DNA of 64,000 nt from Lewinellaceae bacterium (lineage in GTDB: Bacteria > Bacteroidota > Bacteroidia > Chitinophagales > Saprospiraceae), in NCBI GenBank assembly GCA_016716135.1, contig JADJWX010000013.1, positions 1 through 64,000 on the forward strand, read 5' to 3'. The notes under the pieces are model-generated. The model was given only the letters and a program-made list of their open reading frames with translations. It had not been told where the DNA came from and searched no databases. The position numbers were made by a program, and so were the translations under genes. The first letter of the stretch is position 1. Each line of letters opens with the position of its first letter. Below, piece after piece: positions 8,483-18,016 of this stretch.

Positions 8483-8881
8483 ATGCTACGCATAGATCAC
8501 ATCGGTATCGCCGTGCGCAATATGGCCGAGAGCAACGACCTGTTTCGAAAGTTGCTCGGCGAAGCCCATTACAAAATTGAAACAGTGACCTCCGAAAAGG
8601 TGGCTACGTCCTTCTTCCACATCGGCGAGAGCAAAATTGAATTGCTGGAAGCGACCGATCCGGAAAGCCCGATCGCCAAATTTATTGAGAAACGTGGCGA
8701 AGGCATCCACCACATTGCCTTTGAAGTTGCAGATATCCGCGCTGAAATCGACCGGCTCGAACAGGAGGGCTTTGTTCCGCTCAACCGCGAACCCAAGCGC
8801 GGCGCCGACAACAAACTGGTCGCTTTTCTGCACCCCAAGTCGAGCAATGGCGTTTTGGTGGAACTTTGCCAGTCGGTTTGA
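8483..8881 (+). CDS. mce: Methylmalonyl-CoA epimerase
   Basis: This 132-residue VOC-fold protein matches methylmalonyl-CoA epimerase over its whole length: RIDHIGIAVRNM at the start, SKIELLEATDPESPIAKFIE in the middle, GEGIHHIAFEV, and GVLVELCQ at the end. The histidines in DHIG and HHIAF and the last glutamate are the expected metal ligands. It interconverts the epimers of methylmalonyl-CoA in the propionyl-CoA/succinyl-CoA pathway. No mutase or carboxylase gene lies in the window. Confidence 0.92.
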   Translation: MLRIDHIGIAVRNMAESNDLFRKLLGEAHYKIETVTSEKVATSFFHIGESKIELLEATDPESPIAKFIEKRGEGIHHIAFEVADIRAEIDRLEQEGFVPLNREPKRGADNKLVAFLHPKSSNGVLVELCQSV

Positions 8882-8905
8882 TTTTTTTTTACCACGGTGA
8901 TGTTT

Positions 8906-8940
8906 TACTCGTCCTACGACTTGAAGTCGTAGGACGAGTA
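8906..8940. repeat. 35-bp perfect palindrome, ACTTGAAGT core
   Basis: Two perfect 17-base arms (TACTCGTCCTACGACTT and its complement) flank a central G. It is nested between an outer pair, TTTTTTACCAC upstream and GTGGTGAAAAAC downstream (about 8884-8980), so the region folds as a stem within a stem. It is the same family as 1409-1443. Confidence 0.9.
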
Positions 8941-9063
8941 GGCCCTATCCGTGTCCTCCGTGCCTCTGTGGTGAAAAACACGCTACGGTGGAAAATCAAA
9001 AACCCCCGTTTTTCCCGGAAAAAGTAATTTTACCAAATCGAACATTTCCGAAATCAGCAAGCG

Positions 9064-12000
9064 ATGACCACCGTAGTGCAGCGCATGAACAGATTTAACC
9101 AACTGCTCGGTTTATTGAACGATGCGCAGCGCCGCGCCGTGGAGCAGATCGAAGGGCCGGTGCTGGTCATCGCCGGTCCGGGTACGGGCAAAACGCATAT
9201 TCTGGCGGCCCGGATTGGTAAAATCCTGTTGGAAACCGACACACAGGCCCAAAATATTCTTTGCCTCACCTTCACCGACGCCGGTGTGCGTGCCATGCGG
9301 GAGCGGCTTTTGGGCATGATCGGGCCCGAGGCATACCGGGTAACCATCAGTACGTTTCACGGGTTTTGTAACCGCGTGATCCAGGAGAATATGGAGGTTT
9401 TTGGCAAGGGCCGCCTGGAACCCATAACCGATCTGGAACGGATTGAGGTAGTTCGCCAAATGCTGGCAGTCCTACCCCCGGAGCATCCGCTGCGCGCCGG
9501 CAAAAAGGATGTGTTTTTGTTTGAAAACCAGCTGCGGGATTTGTTTTCCACTATGAAAAAGGAGGGCTGGCCGGTGGATTTTGTTTTGGCGAAAGCCGAT
9601 GCCTTTCTCGAAGATTTACCGGCAAACCCCAAATTTATTTACCAGCGAAATACCAAACATGCCGCCAAAGGCACACCCAAAACAGCCCAGGTCCGGGAAG
9701 TCACCGAGCGCATGACCCGTCTGAAAGCCGCCGCTGCGCTTTACCCTGATTACCTGTTCGCCATGGAACGTGCCGGCCGTTATGAATATGAAGACATGAT
9801 CCTGTGGGTTTTGCAGGCGTTTAAAGAAAAAGAAGCCCTGCTGCGCACGTACCAGGAGCGTTTTTTGTACATCCAGGTGGATGAATTTCAGGATACCAAC
9901 GGCGCGCAATATCAACTCTTACAGCTGCTGCTCAACTTCTGGGAGACACCCAACGCCTTTATCGTCGGCGACGATGACCAGAGCATCTACGAGTTTCAGG
10001 GCGCCCGGCTGGAAAACCTGCACCATTTCAGCCAACTGTACCAGGCCGATTTGGAGACAATTGTTTTGAGTGAAAACTACCGCTCCGGTCAGCGCATCCT
10101 CGATTCGGCAAGCCGCCTGATCGCCCGGAATGAAATTCGCGCCGTCAATCGCCTCGACAAGCCCATTCAGAAAAACCTGCACGCCCATTCGACCGACCCC
10201 GGCGCTCTCCGGCTTTGTGTCTACGAAAACCGCTTGCAGGAACTCACCGACCTGGTCCGGCAAATTGAAGATTTGATCCGAAACGGCACAGCTCCGGAAG
10301 AAATCGCCGTCATTTATGCCCGGCACAAACAGGCCAACCGCCTGATGACCCTGCTCGGGAAAAAAGGCATTCCCTACCAGGCCAAACGGCCGGTAAATAC
10401 CCTGGACCAGCCCCTGATCCAGCAATTGCGCGAGCTGCTCTGCTACCTGGATGAAGAATCGCGCAGCCCGTTCAGTGGCGAGCACCGGCTGTTCAGGCTG
10501 CTGCATGCCGGTTTTTTTGACCTCCCCGCCGGCGATCTGGCTAAAATTGCCGTGGCTGCTCAAAAAAAATCCAGCGATCCGGAAAATCCGCTTTACGATG
10601 CCCCCGCTGCCCGCCATGCTCCCGCCGAAGGGTTCTGGCGCCGGTCGCTTACCGACTTGCACTTTTTGCAACGTTTGGCCCTCAAGCATCCTGAAAAATT
10701 CGAGCCGGTAAGCCGCCAACTGGACCACTGGATCGCGGCCGTGCACAACCTGCCGCTGCCTCAGCTTCTGGAGCGCCTGTTTACCCAAACCGGCCTGCTG
10801 AACTGGGTATTGCAACAGCCCGACAAACTGGAGCAGCTTCAGGCGCTGTACACCTTTTTTGATTTCGTGGAGGCGGAGGTCCAGCGTTTCCCGCGGCTAT
10901 TCGCACCGGGAACGGAAGGCGGGACAACCGGACTGCATCGCCTGCTCAACCTGCTCGACAGCATGGACGACAACCGGCTCCCACTGGCATTGCAGCAGGC
11001 CGTGGAGGCCGGACCGGGTGTGCAGTTGCTCACTGCGCACAGCGCCAAGGGGCTGGAGTTTGAACAGGTGTTTTTGTTTGATTGCGTGGAGGATATGTGG
11101 GAACGCAGCCTCAGCGGCGGCCGTGGCCGGTTTGCCATGCCGCCCACGTTGGTGCCCTCGGCCGAAGAAGATGCCGTGGAAGCCCGCCGTCGCCTTTTTT
11201 ATGTGGCTATGACGCGCGCTAAATTCCACCTCCGGCTTTCCTACGCACGCGCCGGCGAAGACGGCAAGCCGCTTATGCAATCGGCCTTTGTGGAAGAAAC
11301 CGGCCTGCCGCACGAAAACATGGAAGTGCCAACGCCAATCCTGCTCGAAACGCAGGCGCTGTTGATGCTGGAACCGGAACTGCCCGTCGTGGCCCTGCCC
11401 GAACCGGCAGCCTTCCGGGAAATGCTGCGCAACTTCTCGTTAAGCATTACCGCCCTGAACCGCTATTTGCGCTGCCCGCTCGCTTTTTACTACGAGGATT
11501 TTTTGAAAATCCCCGGCGCCACCAGCGAGGCCGCTGCGTATGGCGTTGCCATACACGGCGCGCTGCAGCAGTTTGTTTTGAAAATGAAAACCGACCGCAA
11601 AAGCCAGTACCCGTCGGCGGAGGTACTCCTTCGCCTGTTCAAAACGGAAATGGAGCGGCAACGCGGGTATTTCTCCGAAAACAACTTTGCCCAGCGCCTG
11701 GCCCTGGGGCGTGAACACCTGCACCGCTTGCGTGCCGAACTGGTGCCGCAATGGCCCAATCGCGTGATTGTGGAACGCCGGATCGACCGGGTCGAACTCG
11801 ACGGTATTCCGCTCAACGGCGTGATCGATAAAATTGAATGGCTCGATGATCGCACCATCCGCCTGGTTGACTACAAAACCGGGGCGCCCGACCTGAAAAA
11901 AACTGCCCCGCCCGACGCCGGACAGCCCCACGGTGGCGACTACTGGCGGCAGATGGCGTTTTACCAGATTTTGTTGCAGCAGGCGCGCCTGTATCCCGAG

Positions 12001-12252
12001 CCTGTCGGCAAAACAGCCGTGGCCTGGCTGGAGCCGGACAAACGGGATACTTTCGGGATGACGGAAATCAGTTTTCGCCCCGAAGATTTGCAACTGGTCA
12101 AGGGGTTGATCCACCAAACCTGGGCAGGCATACAGGCCGGCCGGTTCAGCCCGGGATGCGGACAGGAAAATTGTGTTTGGTGCCAGATGCACCGCTGGAA
12201 TACCCCGCCGGCCGTTTTGGCCCGCCTGGAGGAAGACCTGGACGACGGTTAA
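9064..12252 (+). CDS. UvrD/RecB-type DNA helicase with C-terminal Fe-S PD-(D/E)XK nuclease
   Basis: This 1062-residue protein carries superfamily-1A motifs: Walker A GPGTGKT (38-44), DEFQDT (273-278), DDDQSIYEFQGA and TAHSAKGLEF. The last quarter is a RecB-family nuclease with D922 in GVIDK and D936/K938 in VDYKTG. Four cysteines (C804, C1032, C1037, C1040) are placed like the 4Fe-4S cluster of AddB/AdnA-type nucleases. It should act in double-strand-break processing or repair. No partner subunit is adjacent. Its stop overlaps that of the convergent glutaminase gene in a shared TTAA. Confidence 0.85.
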   Translation: MTTVVQRMNRFNQLLGLLNDAQRRAVEQIEGPVLVIAGPGTGKTHILAARIGKILLETDTQAQNILCLTFTDAGVRAMRERLLGMIGPEAYRVTISTFHGFCNRVIQENMEVFGKGRLEPITDLERIEVVRQMLAVLPPEHPLRAGKKDVFLFENQLRDLFSTMKKEGWPVDFVLAKADAFLEDLPANPKFIYQRNTKHAAKGTPKTAQVREVTERMTRLKAAAALYPDYLFAMERAGRYEYEDMILWVLQAFKEKEALLRTYQERFLYIQVDEFQDTNGAQYQLLQLLLNFWETPNAFIVGDDDQSIYEFQGARLENLHHFSQLYQADLETIVLSENYRSGQRILDSASRLIARNEIRAVNRLDKPIQKNLHAHSTDPGALRLCVYENRLQELTDLVRQIEDLIRNGTAPEEIAVIYARHKQANRLMTLLGKKGIPYQAKRPVNTLDQPLIQQLRELLCYLDEESRSPFSGEHRLFRLLHAGFFDLPAGDLAKIAVAAQKKSSDPENPLYDAPAARHAPAEGFWRRSLTDLHFLQRLALKHPEKFEPVSRQLDHWIAAVHNLPLPQLLERLFTQTGLLNWVLQQPDKLEQLQALYTFFDFVEAEVQRFPRLFAPGTEGGTTGLHRLLNLLDSMDDNRLPLALQQAVEAGPGVQLLTAHSAKGLEFEQVFLFDCVEDMWERSLSGGRGRFAMPPTLVPSAEEDAVEARRRLFYVAMTRAKFHLRLSYARAGEDGKPLMQSAFVEETGLPHENMEVPTPILLETQALLMLEPELPVVALPEPAAFREMLRNFSLSITALNRYLRCPLAFYYEDFLKIPGATSEAAAYGVAIHGALQQFVLKMKTDRKSQYPSAEVLLRLFKTEMERQRGYFSENNFAQRLALGREHLHRLRAELVPQWPNRVIVERRIDRVELDGIPLNGVIDKIEWLDDRTIRLVDYKTGAPDLKKTAPPDAGQPHGGDYWRQMAFYQILLQQARLYPEPVGKTAVAWLEPDKRDTFGMTEISFRPEDLQLVKGLIHQTWAGIQAGRFSPGCGQENCVWCQMHRWNTPPAVLARLEEDLDDG

Positions 12253-13162
12253 AAAATGGATTCCCCGGTTTTGGTGGTCAGCAATTCCAGCGCTTTCATG
12301 CCCTGCACCGAGTTGCCAAACCGGTTGATCTCCGGGCTCCACACCGCTACCGCCCATCGGCCCGGCATGACGGCCGCAATACCGCCACCTACTCCGCTTT
12401 TTCCGGGCAAACCTACCCGAAAGGCAAATTCGCCGGCTTCGTCATAAAATCCGCAGGTGAGCAGGAGGGCGTTGAGCCGCTTGGCCTGGCTACCTGTCAG
12501 CAGCCGGGTTGCTGTGCCTGGAATGGTGCCATGGTTGGCCAGAAAAAGAAACGCGCGTGCCAGCTCCAGGCAAGACATTGACAGGGCGCAATGGTGAAAG
12601 TAGGCATCCAGCACGGCAGAAACATCGTTTTGCAGGTTCCCGTGACTTTTTAGAAAATTGGCGAGGGCTGCATTGGTAAATCCTGTTTCGCGTTCCGAAT
12701 GCACCACCGCGTAGTCGAAGTCCAGGTCGGGGCAGGCGCTCAGTCGGCGTACAAATTCGAGCACACCGGTTTTGGCATCGGCCAGCCGGCTAATCAGCAC
12801 ATCCGTCACCACCAGCGCGCCGGCGTTGATGAAGGGGTTGCGCGGAATACCGTGCTCGTATTCCAGTTGAACCAGGGAGTTAAACGGATTACCGGAGGGC
12901 TCTTTTCCAACCCGGGTAAACAGCGTTTCGCCGACCTGCTCCACTGCCAGCGCAAGGGTGAATGCTTTGGAAATACTCTGAATGGAAAACCGCGTGTTGG
13001 CATCACCGGTGGTGAAAACCTGTCCGTCGAGCGTGATTAGCGCCATGCCAAAATGCCGGGCGCCACGCGGGCCAGTTCGGGGATGTAGGATGCCACCTTG
13101 CCGGTACCGGCAAGCGGCGCTACCTCCCGGGCGATCTCGTTGAGTATGTACTGGTAGTTCAC
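12249..13162 (-). pseudogene. glsA: Glutaminase, one frameshift near the 5' end
   Basis: The protein matches beta-lactamase-fold glutaminases: the SxxK motif in SIQSISKAF, GNPFNSLVQLEYEHGIPRNP, NAGALVVTD, DYAVVHSERETGF and GKSGVGGGIAAVMPG. It would convert glutamine to glutamate and ammonia. Only the part from 13046 is in one frame. The N-terminal third of a typical start (NYQYILNEIAREVAPL, GKVASYIPELARVAP) is in another frame up to about 13060, where one C seems missing from a short C-run. A GTG at 13162 is the likely start, but this is uncertain. The lesion may be an assembly error. Confidence 0.85.
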
Positions 13163-13297
13163 GTCCGGAAAATTCAGGTATCGAAGTGGTTGTACACTTT
13201 TAAAATTTCCAACTTCAAATTGGCTGTTTCAAATAAAAGAAACTTCCCCAACCGGGATCAACTTTTTGATTTTAAAATTTGACTTAGAAAAAACTTT

Positions 13298-13358
13298 CAA
13301 AAGCCTGAATCATCCTTTTAAGTCAAAAGTCTAATTTGAAAAGTTCAATTTGAAAAGT
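13298..13358. repeat. 61-bp interspersed repeat, copy A
   Basis: These 61 bases are an exact reverse complement of 49825-49885. The motif is built from AAGTCTAATTTGAAAAG-type blocks. It fills most of the space between the glutaminase and hydrolase genes. Confidence 0.9.
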
Positions 13359-13378
13359 GCCCCAGTGAGAACGGGACA

Positions 13379-14383
13379 TTAGAAACGCCCCTCCAGAAAC
13401 GCCTGCACATCGGTAGCAGAAGTGCCGCCGTTTTCTTCCTGTGGCCAGTGGCCGGTATTTTGGTAAATCTTGAGCAGGGCGCGGCGTATTTTTCCATGAA
13501 ATTCATAGGCGAATTCGGGCGACAGGCGCGTGTCTTCCGCGCCCCAGAGGATGAGGGTCGGGGTGCGAATCTGCTCGATCAAATCGACGGGTGGGCGGTT
13601 TTCGCTCACCTGGGCGCGGTCGGTGAAGGCTTTCCGGTTGCCCGGGCGCCGGAGCAGGTCGAAGTGGCGCTGAACCAGCGCACTGTTTACTTTTTTATCA
13701 TCGGCATATACTTCTTCGAGCATGAGCCGGATGAAGGGTTTAGGTGTGATCTGCCACAAGGTTCGGTTTATGACCGGAGTGCGCGCCAGTATTTCAAGGG
13801 CTGTGGTTGATTTGGTTTCAAAGCCCGGCGCGTCGAGCAGGATAAGTTTGCGCAATTTCAGCGGGTGCTCAGTGGCGTAAAACCAGGCAATTTGCGCACC
13901 CATACCGTTGCCCGCCAGGTGAAAGCGGCGCAGGTTCAGTTTTTGCACAAACTGGTCGAAGAAATTGACGTACATGAATGTGCTGTAGCTGCCTTGCGGG
14001 TGCGGGCCGGTTAGCCCGAAACCGGGAAGGTCGAGGCTGATCACCTGGTATTTTCGCGAAAGCGAATCGGTCCATTCCGCCCAGGTATGCAGCGAGCTGT
14101 TGGCATCGTGCAATAAAACGATGGGCTCGCCTTTACCGGTGATGCGGTAGTGCACCGTCATGTTGTCGAGTTCCATAAACCGGGAGTCGGGATACCCGTA
14201 CCGGAGCGCCAGGTTGTGCACGGGGATATCGGAATACCAATTGGCGAGCACCCATAGCAACAAAACCAGGCAGATTCCCCAACGCAAAATCCTGCCAACA
14301 CGAAGGCGCTTCCGCCAGGGCGTGGGTTCGGCTGCTGCCGGCGTCGGGTTTAGTTGATCCGGATTTGTGTATTCTTCCGCCAT
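13379..14383 (-). CDS. Membrane-anchored alpha/beta hydrolase lacking the nucleophile
   Basis: This 334-residue protein has one N-terminal transmembrane helix (about 32-50, ILRWGICLVLLLWVLANWY) followed by an alpha/beta-hydrolase domain (HYRITGKGEPIVLLHDANSS, ISLDLPGFGLTGPH, LILWGAEDTRLSP, NTGHWPQEE). The nucleophile elbow reads GNGMG, so the usual Ser/Cys/Asp is glycine (G160). The acid and histidine positions are kept (AEDT, TGHW). Either the protein is catalytically dead or the base is an error. It is last in a minus-strand run after two DUF4199 genes, with an 18-bp gap. Confidence 0.8.
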   Translation of the reverse strand: MAEEYTNPDQLNPTPAAAEPTPWRKRLRVGRILRWGICLVLLLWVLANWYSDIPVHNLALRYGYPDSRFMELDNMTVHYRITGKGEPIVLLHDANSSLHTWAEWTDSLSRKYQVISLDLPGFGLTGPHPQGSYSTFMYVNFFDQFVQKLNLRRFHLAGNGMGAQIAWFYATEHPLKLRKLILLDAPGFETKSTTALEILARTPVINRTLWQITPKPFIRLMLEEVYADDKKVNSALVQRHFDLLRRPGNRKAFTDRAQVSENRPPVDLIEQIRTPTLILWGAEDTRLSPEFAYEFHGKIRRALLKIYQNTGHWPQEENGGTSATDVQAFLEGRF

Positions 14384-14401
14384 ATATAATTAGACATACG
14401 C

Positions 14402-14932
14402 TTAATCTGACGTGCGCAGAATTGCCGCAATACCGGCCGATAACGCAAAACCACCGATAGCGCCCATGGCCATCCGGGTAATTACCGGCCCAAGTGGCTG
14501 CACGGGATTTTGCAGGGCCTTGTCGACGTCATTCATACGTTCGCGCAACTGGTTGGTCACTTGCGGGTCGCCGGTCCCGGAATTGATCTGTTCCTGGTAC
14601 GCTTGTTTTTCCGCCAGGAGTTCGAGGCGCAACAATTCCAAGTCTGCCAGGTGCAGGCCGTAGTAGAACAGCCAGTAAAACAGGTTTATCAGGATAAAAA
14701 CAATAAAGGGAGTCCGGAGAATGGCGCGGAAGTCGCGCTTGGCGCCATGTTGCGCGCAATCTTCTTTGGCAGCCCGGTACATGAAGAGGAGGTAAAGGCC
14801 CATCGAAGCCCATTGCAGCCAGGGGTTGAGAAAAGCCTGCCGGTCGATGGTGTACAAAAGCGCAAAATAAAAAACCACGGCTACCCCCCCGAGCAGCCCG
14901 TTGCGCAGGCCGGTATTTTTAAAAGTGGTCAT
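14402..14932 (-). CDS. DUF4199 family membrane protein
   Basis: This 176-residue protein has hydrophobic helices near 8-28, 38-55 and 70-90 and a final one at about 152-172. A soluble charged stretch (EQINSGTGDPQVTNQLRERM) precedes the last helix. This is the layout of DUF4199 proteins, which have no known function. The ATG at 14932 (MTTFKNTGLRNG) is preferred to an upstream start that lacks similarity. It lies between a second DUF4199 gene and the hydrolase gene on the same strand. Confidence 0.7.
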   Translation of the reverse strand: MTTFKNTGLRNGLLGGVAVVFYFALLYTIDRQAFLNPWLQWASMGLYLLFMYRAAKEDCAQHGAKRDFRAILRTPFIVFILINLFYWLFYYGLHLADLELLRLELLAEKQAYQEQINSGTGDPQVTNQLRERMNDVDKALQNPVQPLGPVITRMAMGAIGGFALSAGIAAILRTSD

Positions 14933-15070
14933 TCGCCTTGTGCAGTTGGTGCCGGGCAAAAGTAGGACGGTGTTTTCAATTGACCTGTTTTTTCTTGCCG
15001 CGAAGCCGCCAATGTGCAAGGATTGATGCCTGGTGCACTATGGCGGCTTCGCGGGATGAACATGGTCTAA

Positions 15071-15625
15071 TTATTCGAGCGGCCGGTCGCGCTTCATGAA
15101 AGCTGCCGCAATAAGTCCGGCAATAAGGCCAAGGATAAGCCCGCCCATGATACCGTTGGAGGCGATCGTGCTGACATCGCCCATTTTGTCAAAATTTGCC
15201 ATGGTTTCTTCCAAGGCCTCGGCGGGCATGTTTTCACCCCAGGTTTCCAGGAATTCTTCTTTCAGGGTATCCACATATCCTGGATCAATGAAATTGACGA
15301 GAATGTAGTTCCAAACCGAGGAAATAATGACCCCGATGCCCACGGTGATCATCCCGACGAGCAGGGCCCGGCCGTAGCCGATAAAACCACCGTCGAGCTG
15401 GTCGCGCTGATATTTTATGGCAATAGCTGCAAAAGCAATGGTAACGCCCAGCGCTATGATGAAATTGATAGCCATGGCACTGACAGACATCGGGCTGATG
15501 CCGAGCAAATAGGAGATCAGGGAAAAAACGATCAGCGTAAGTCCGCAAAAACCGCCGTAGCGGAGCACGGTATTCCAAAATGGTGGTGGTGTGTTGGGAG
15601 AGGAAGTATTGTCTAAAACAGCCAT
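15071..15625 (-). CDS. DUF4199 family membrane protein
   Basis: This 184-residue membrane protein is a paralogue in layout of the next gene downstream. It starts MAVLDNTSSPNTPPPFW and has hydrophobic helices near 20-42, 47-67, 83-105 and 155-177. The loop LKEEFLETWGENMPAEALEE precedes the last helix. DUF4199 is common in Bacteroidota and of unknown function. The start at 15625 is chosen because upstream codons look non-coding. About 140 bp separate it from the second DUF4199 gene. Confidence 0.72.
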   Translation of the reverse strand: MAVLDNTSSPNTPPPFWNTVLRYGGFCGLTLIVFSLISYLLGISPMSVSAMAINFIIALGVTIAFAAIAIKYQRDQLDGGFIGYGRALLVGMITVGIGVIISSVWNYILVNFIDPGYVDTLKEEFLETWGENMPAEALEETMANFDKMGDVSTIASNGIMGGLILGLIAGLIAAAFMKRDRPLE

Positions 15626-15876
15626 AAGAAAACGATTTAGGTGAACGATTTGGTTGCAAACGATTAAAACTACCGGCAAAATAAGGCTAAGAATTGCTTA
15701 ACACGACTAACACGAAGGTTTTTACGACAAAGGCCGGAGGCTCTTAAAGTTTTCCCCGAACTTTACCGCCGCTTACAGGTTTAGGTAATTGCTAACGTGC
15801 GCCTGAACGTCTAACTGTATTTTACCGCCGAAACCTGGTTTCATACGGTGACCAAAGTGGCCTATCTACCCTCAAC

Positions 15877-17643
15877 ATGGATTCCATCAATACGATCAAT
15901 TTTTCCCTGTTCCGCCGTGTCCTGGCAATGACCAAGCCTTACCGGGGCACGTTTTACTTCACGGCTTTTCTTACGGTGGTGCTGGCGCCGCTGGCCATTG
16001 CCAGGCCCAAGCTCCTGCAAACCATGGTCGACGACTATGTTTTTCAGGGCGATATCTCCGGCATGAGCCTGCTGGCGGCGATCATCTTCGGGGTACTGAT
16101 CCTGGAAGTTGTGTTGCGCTACCTGTTCCTCTACCATGCCGACTGGCTGGGGCAGGTAGTGATCCGGGACCTGCGGGTGCGGGTGTTCAACCACCTGACC
16201 CGCCTGAATCTTTCCTATTTCGACAAAACGGCCATCGGCCAAAGCACCACCCGGACGATCAACGATATCGAGGCCATCAACACGGTATTTTCGGAGGGTA
16301 GCATCACCATCCTGGCCGATTTGCTCACCTTGTTTGCCGTCATGGGCATGATGTTTTACACCTCCTGGAAACTGACCCTGGTCGTGCTCGCGGTATTTCC
16401 ACTGTTGATCTGGGGCAGTTACAAATTCAAGGAGAGCGTGCGCAAAAGTTACGAGCGCGTCCGGAACCACATTGCCGTGATGAATGCCTACCTGCAGGAA
16501 CGGATCACCGGCATGCGCATCGTGCAAATTTTTAATGCAGAAAAACAAGAGGCTGAAAAATTCCGCCAGATCAACCGCGACTACACCGGCGCCAACCTAC
16601 GGGCAATCATGGCCTATGCGATCTTTTTTCCGGTGGTAGACATCATTTCGGCGCTCTCGCTCGGCCTGATGGTCTGGTACGGCGCGCGTGGCGTGCTGTC
16701 GGAAGAGGTGACGATCGGGACCATGGTGGCTTTCCCGCTGTACATTTCCATGTTGTATCGCCCGATCCGCATGCTGGCCGACAAGTTCAATACCCTGCAA
16801 ATGGGCCTGATCGCGGCCGAGCGGGTGTTCCAGTTGCTTGAAACAAAAGAACATATTCAAAACGACGGTACCCTGGCGCCGGAAAAGGTACAGGGCGATC
16901 TGCGCTTCGAAAACGTGTGGTTTTCCTACAGCGGCAATGCCGACGAAGCGGTGCTGAAAAACGTGTCGTTCCATATTCCGCCCGGCGATACGCTGGCGAT
17001 CGTGGGCAGTACGGGCAGCGGAAAAACGACCATTATCAGCCTGCTCAGCCGTTTTTACGAAATCCAGTCGGGCAGTATAAAAATTGACGGCCATGACCTG
17101 CAGGAGTACGAGTTGTTTGCCTTGCGGCGGCGCATTGCCGTGGTCTTGCAGGATGTGTTCCTGTTTTCCGGCACGGTACTCGAAAACATCACCCTGCGCG
17201 ATTCGGGTATTTCGGAAGAAGAAGTCATCGCGGCGGCCAAGATGATCGGTGCGCACCGGTTTATCGAAAAACTCCCGGGCGGCTACCAGTACCAGGTGCA
17301 GGAACGCGGCGCGACGCTCTCCATGGGTCAGCGCCAGTTGATCTCCTTCGTGCGCGCGCTGGTCTTCAACCCCGACATGCTCATCCTCGACGAGGCTACC
17401 TCATCCATCGATCCGGAAACGGAAAGTGTGATCCAGTACGCCATCGAGCAACTGATCGCCCGACGCACCAGCATCATCATCGCGCACCGCCTGTCGACGA
17501 TCCGCCATGCTTCCAATGTGCTGGTTCTGGAAAAAGGCGAGGTCAAGGAATTTGGCCCGCACGAGCAGCTGCTCGCTATTGAAGGGGGACGGTATAGGGA
17601 ACTTTACGAAAAACAATTCCTTGCGCCGGTGGAGGAGGAGTGA
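15877..17643 (+). CDS. ABC exporter half-transporter (MsbA-like)
   Basis: This 588-residue protein has a six-helix type IV ABC exporter domain (about 1-310) and a nucleotide-binding domain (about 340-585). The latter shows Walker A GSTGSGKTT, Q-loop VVLQDVFLF, signature LSMGQRQ (an M for the usual G), Walker B MLILDEA and H-loop AHRLST. It should dimerise and export a lipid, peptide or drug; no neighbour reveals the substrate. The gene stands alone between the divergent DUF4199 gene and the toxin-antitoxin pair. Confidence 0.88.
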   Translation: MDSINTINFSLFRRVLAMTKPYRGTFYFTAFLTVVLAPLAIARPKLLQTMVDDYVFQGDISGMSLLAAIIFGVLILEVVLRYLFLYHADWLGQVVIRDLRVRVFNHLTRLNLSYFDKTAIGQSTTRTINDIEAINTVFSEGSITILADLLTLFAVMGMMFYTSWKLTLVVLAVFPLLIWGSYKFKESVRKSYERVRNHIAVMNAYLQERITGMRIVQIFNAEKQEAEKFRQINRDYTGANLRAIMAYAIFFPVVDIISALSLGLMVWYGARGVLSEEVTIGTMVAFPLYISMLYRPIRMLADKFNTLQMGLIAAERVFQLLETKEHIQNDGTLAPEKVQGDLRFENVWFSYSGNADEAVLKNVSFHIPPGDTLAIVGSTGSGKTTIISLLSRFYEIQSGSIKIDGHDLQEYELFALRRRIAVVLQDVFLFSGTVLENITLRDSGISEEEVIAAAKMIGAHRFIEKLPGGYQYQVQERGATLSMGQRQLISFVRALVFNPDMLILDEATSSIDPETESVIQYAIEQLIARRTSIIIAHRLSTIRHASNVLVLEKGEVKEFGPHEQLLAIEGGRYRELYEKQFLAPVEEE

Positions 17644-17708
17644 GGGCAATAAAAATTATAAGGCTTTCGCCTACCGAAGATAAAGATAATCAGTGAAATA
17701 AGGCTGCC

Positions 17709-17739
17709 TTTGATTCAACTGGCACAACCTGTATCTTTG
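17709..17739 (+). promoter_or_regulatory. Promoter of the toxin-antitoxin pair
   Basis: TTTG at 17709-17712 and TATCTTTG at 17732-17739, 19 bases apart, match the Bacteroidota sigma-factor consensus closely. The first start codon lies 29 bases downstream. Confidence 0.7.
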
Positions 17740-17767
17740 CAAAATGAGGCTTTAAAATACCACTATC

Positions 17768-18016
17768 ATGCAACTAGTCCTGGAAATAAAAAACGAGCGC
17801 GATCTGGCCATACTCCTGCCCTTGCTGGAACGGCTTAATATTTCGTTTTCACAAACTGTGGGCAAACCCAAGCACCCGCATAAAACAGGGGATAAAAAGA
17901 ATTTTGACATCGAACAGCTGGAGCATCTGTTTGATGAACTGGAGGCTATGAATGCTTTTGCAGGTGTTGAGAACCCAACGGAATGGCAAAAAAAGTTGCG
18001 GGATGAGTGGAATTAA
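17768..18016 (+). CDS. Putative antitoxin partner of the PIN toxin
   Basis: This 82-residue acidic protein (MQLVLEIKNERDLAILLPLL to EWQKKLRDEWN) lies directly upstream of a PIN-domain gene and overlaps it by 14 bases, the usual order of VapBC modules. I recognise no classical AbrB or RHH fold. The C-terminal stretch ENPTEWQKKLRDEW could be the toxin-binding tail (inference). The assignment rests on context. Confidence 0.65.
   Translation: MQLVLEIKNERDLAILLPLLERLNISFSQTVGKPKHPHKTGDKKNFDIEQLEHLFDELEAMNAFAGVENPTEWQKKLRDEWN

Noticed and set aside
15697..15720. TTAACA-type Pho box near the DUF4199 gene
   Set aside because: Only one TTAACA is present and the following TAACAC is offset by 10 bases, without further hexamers in phase.
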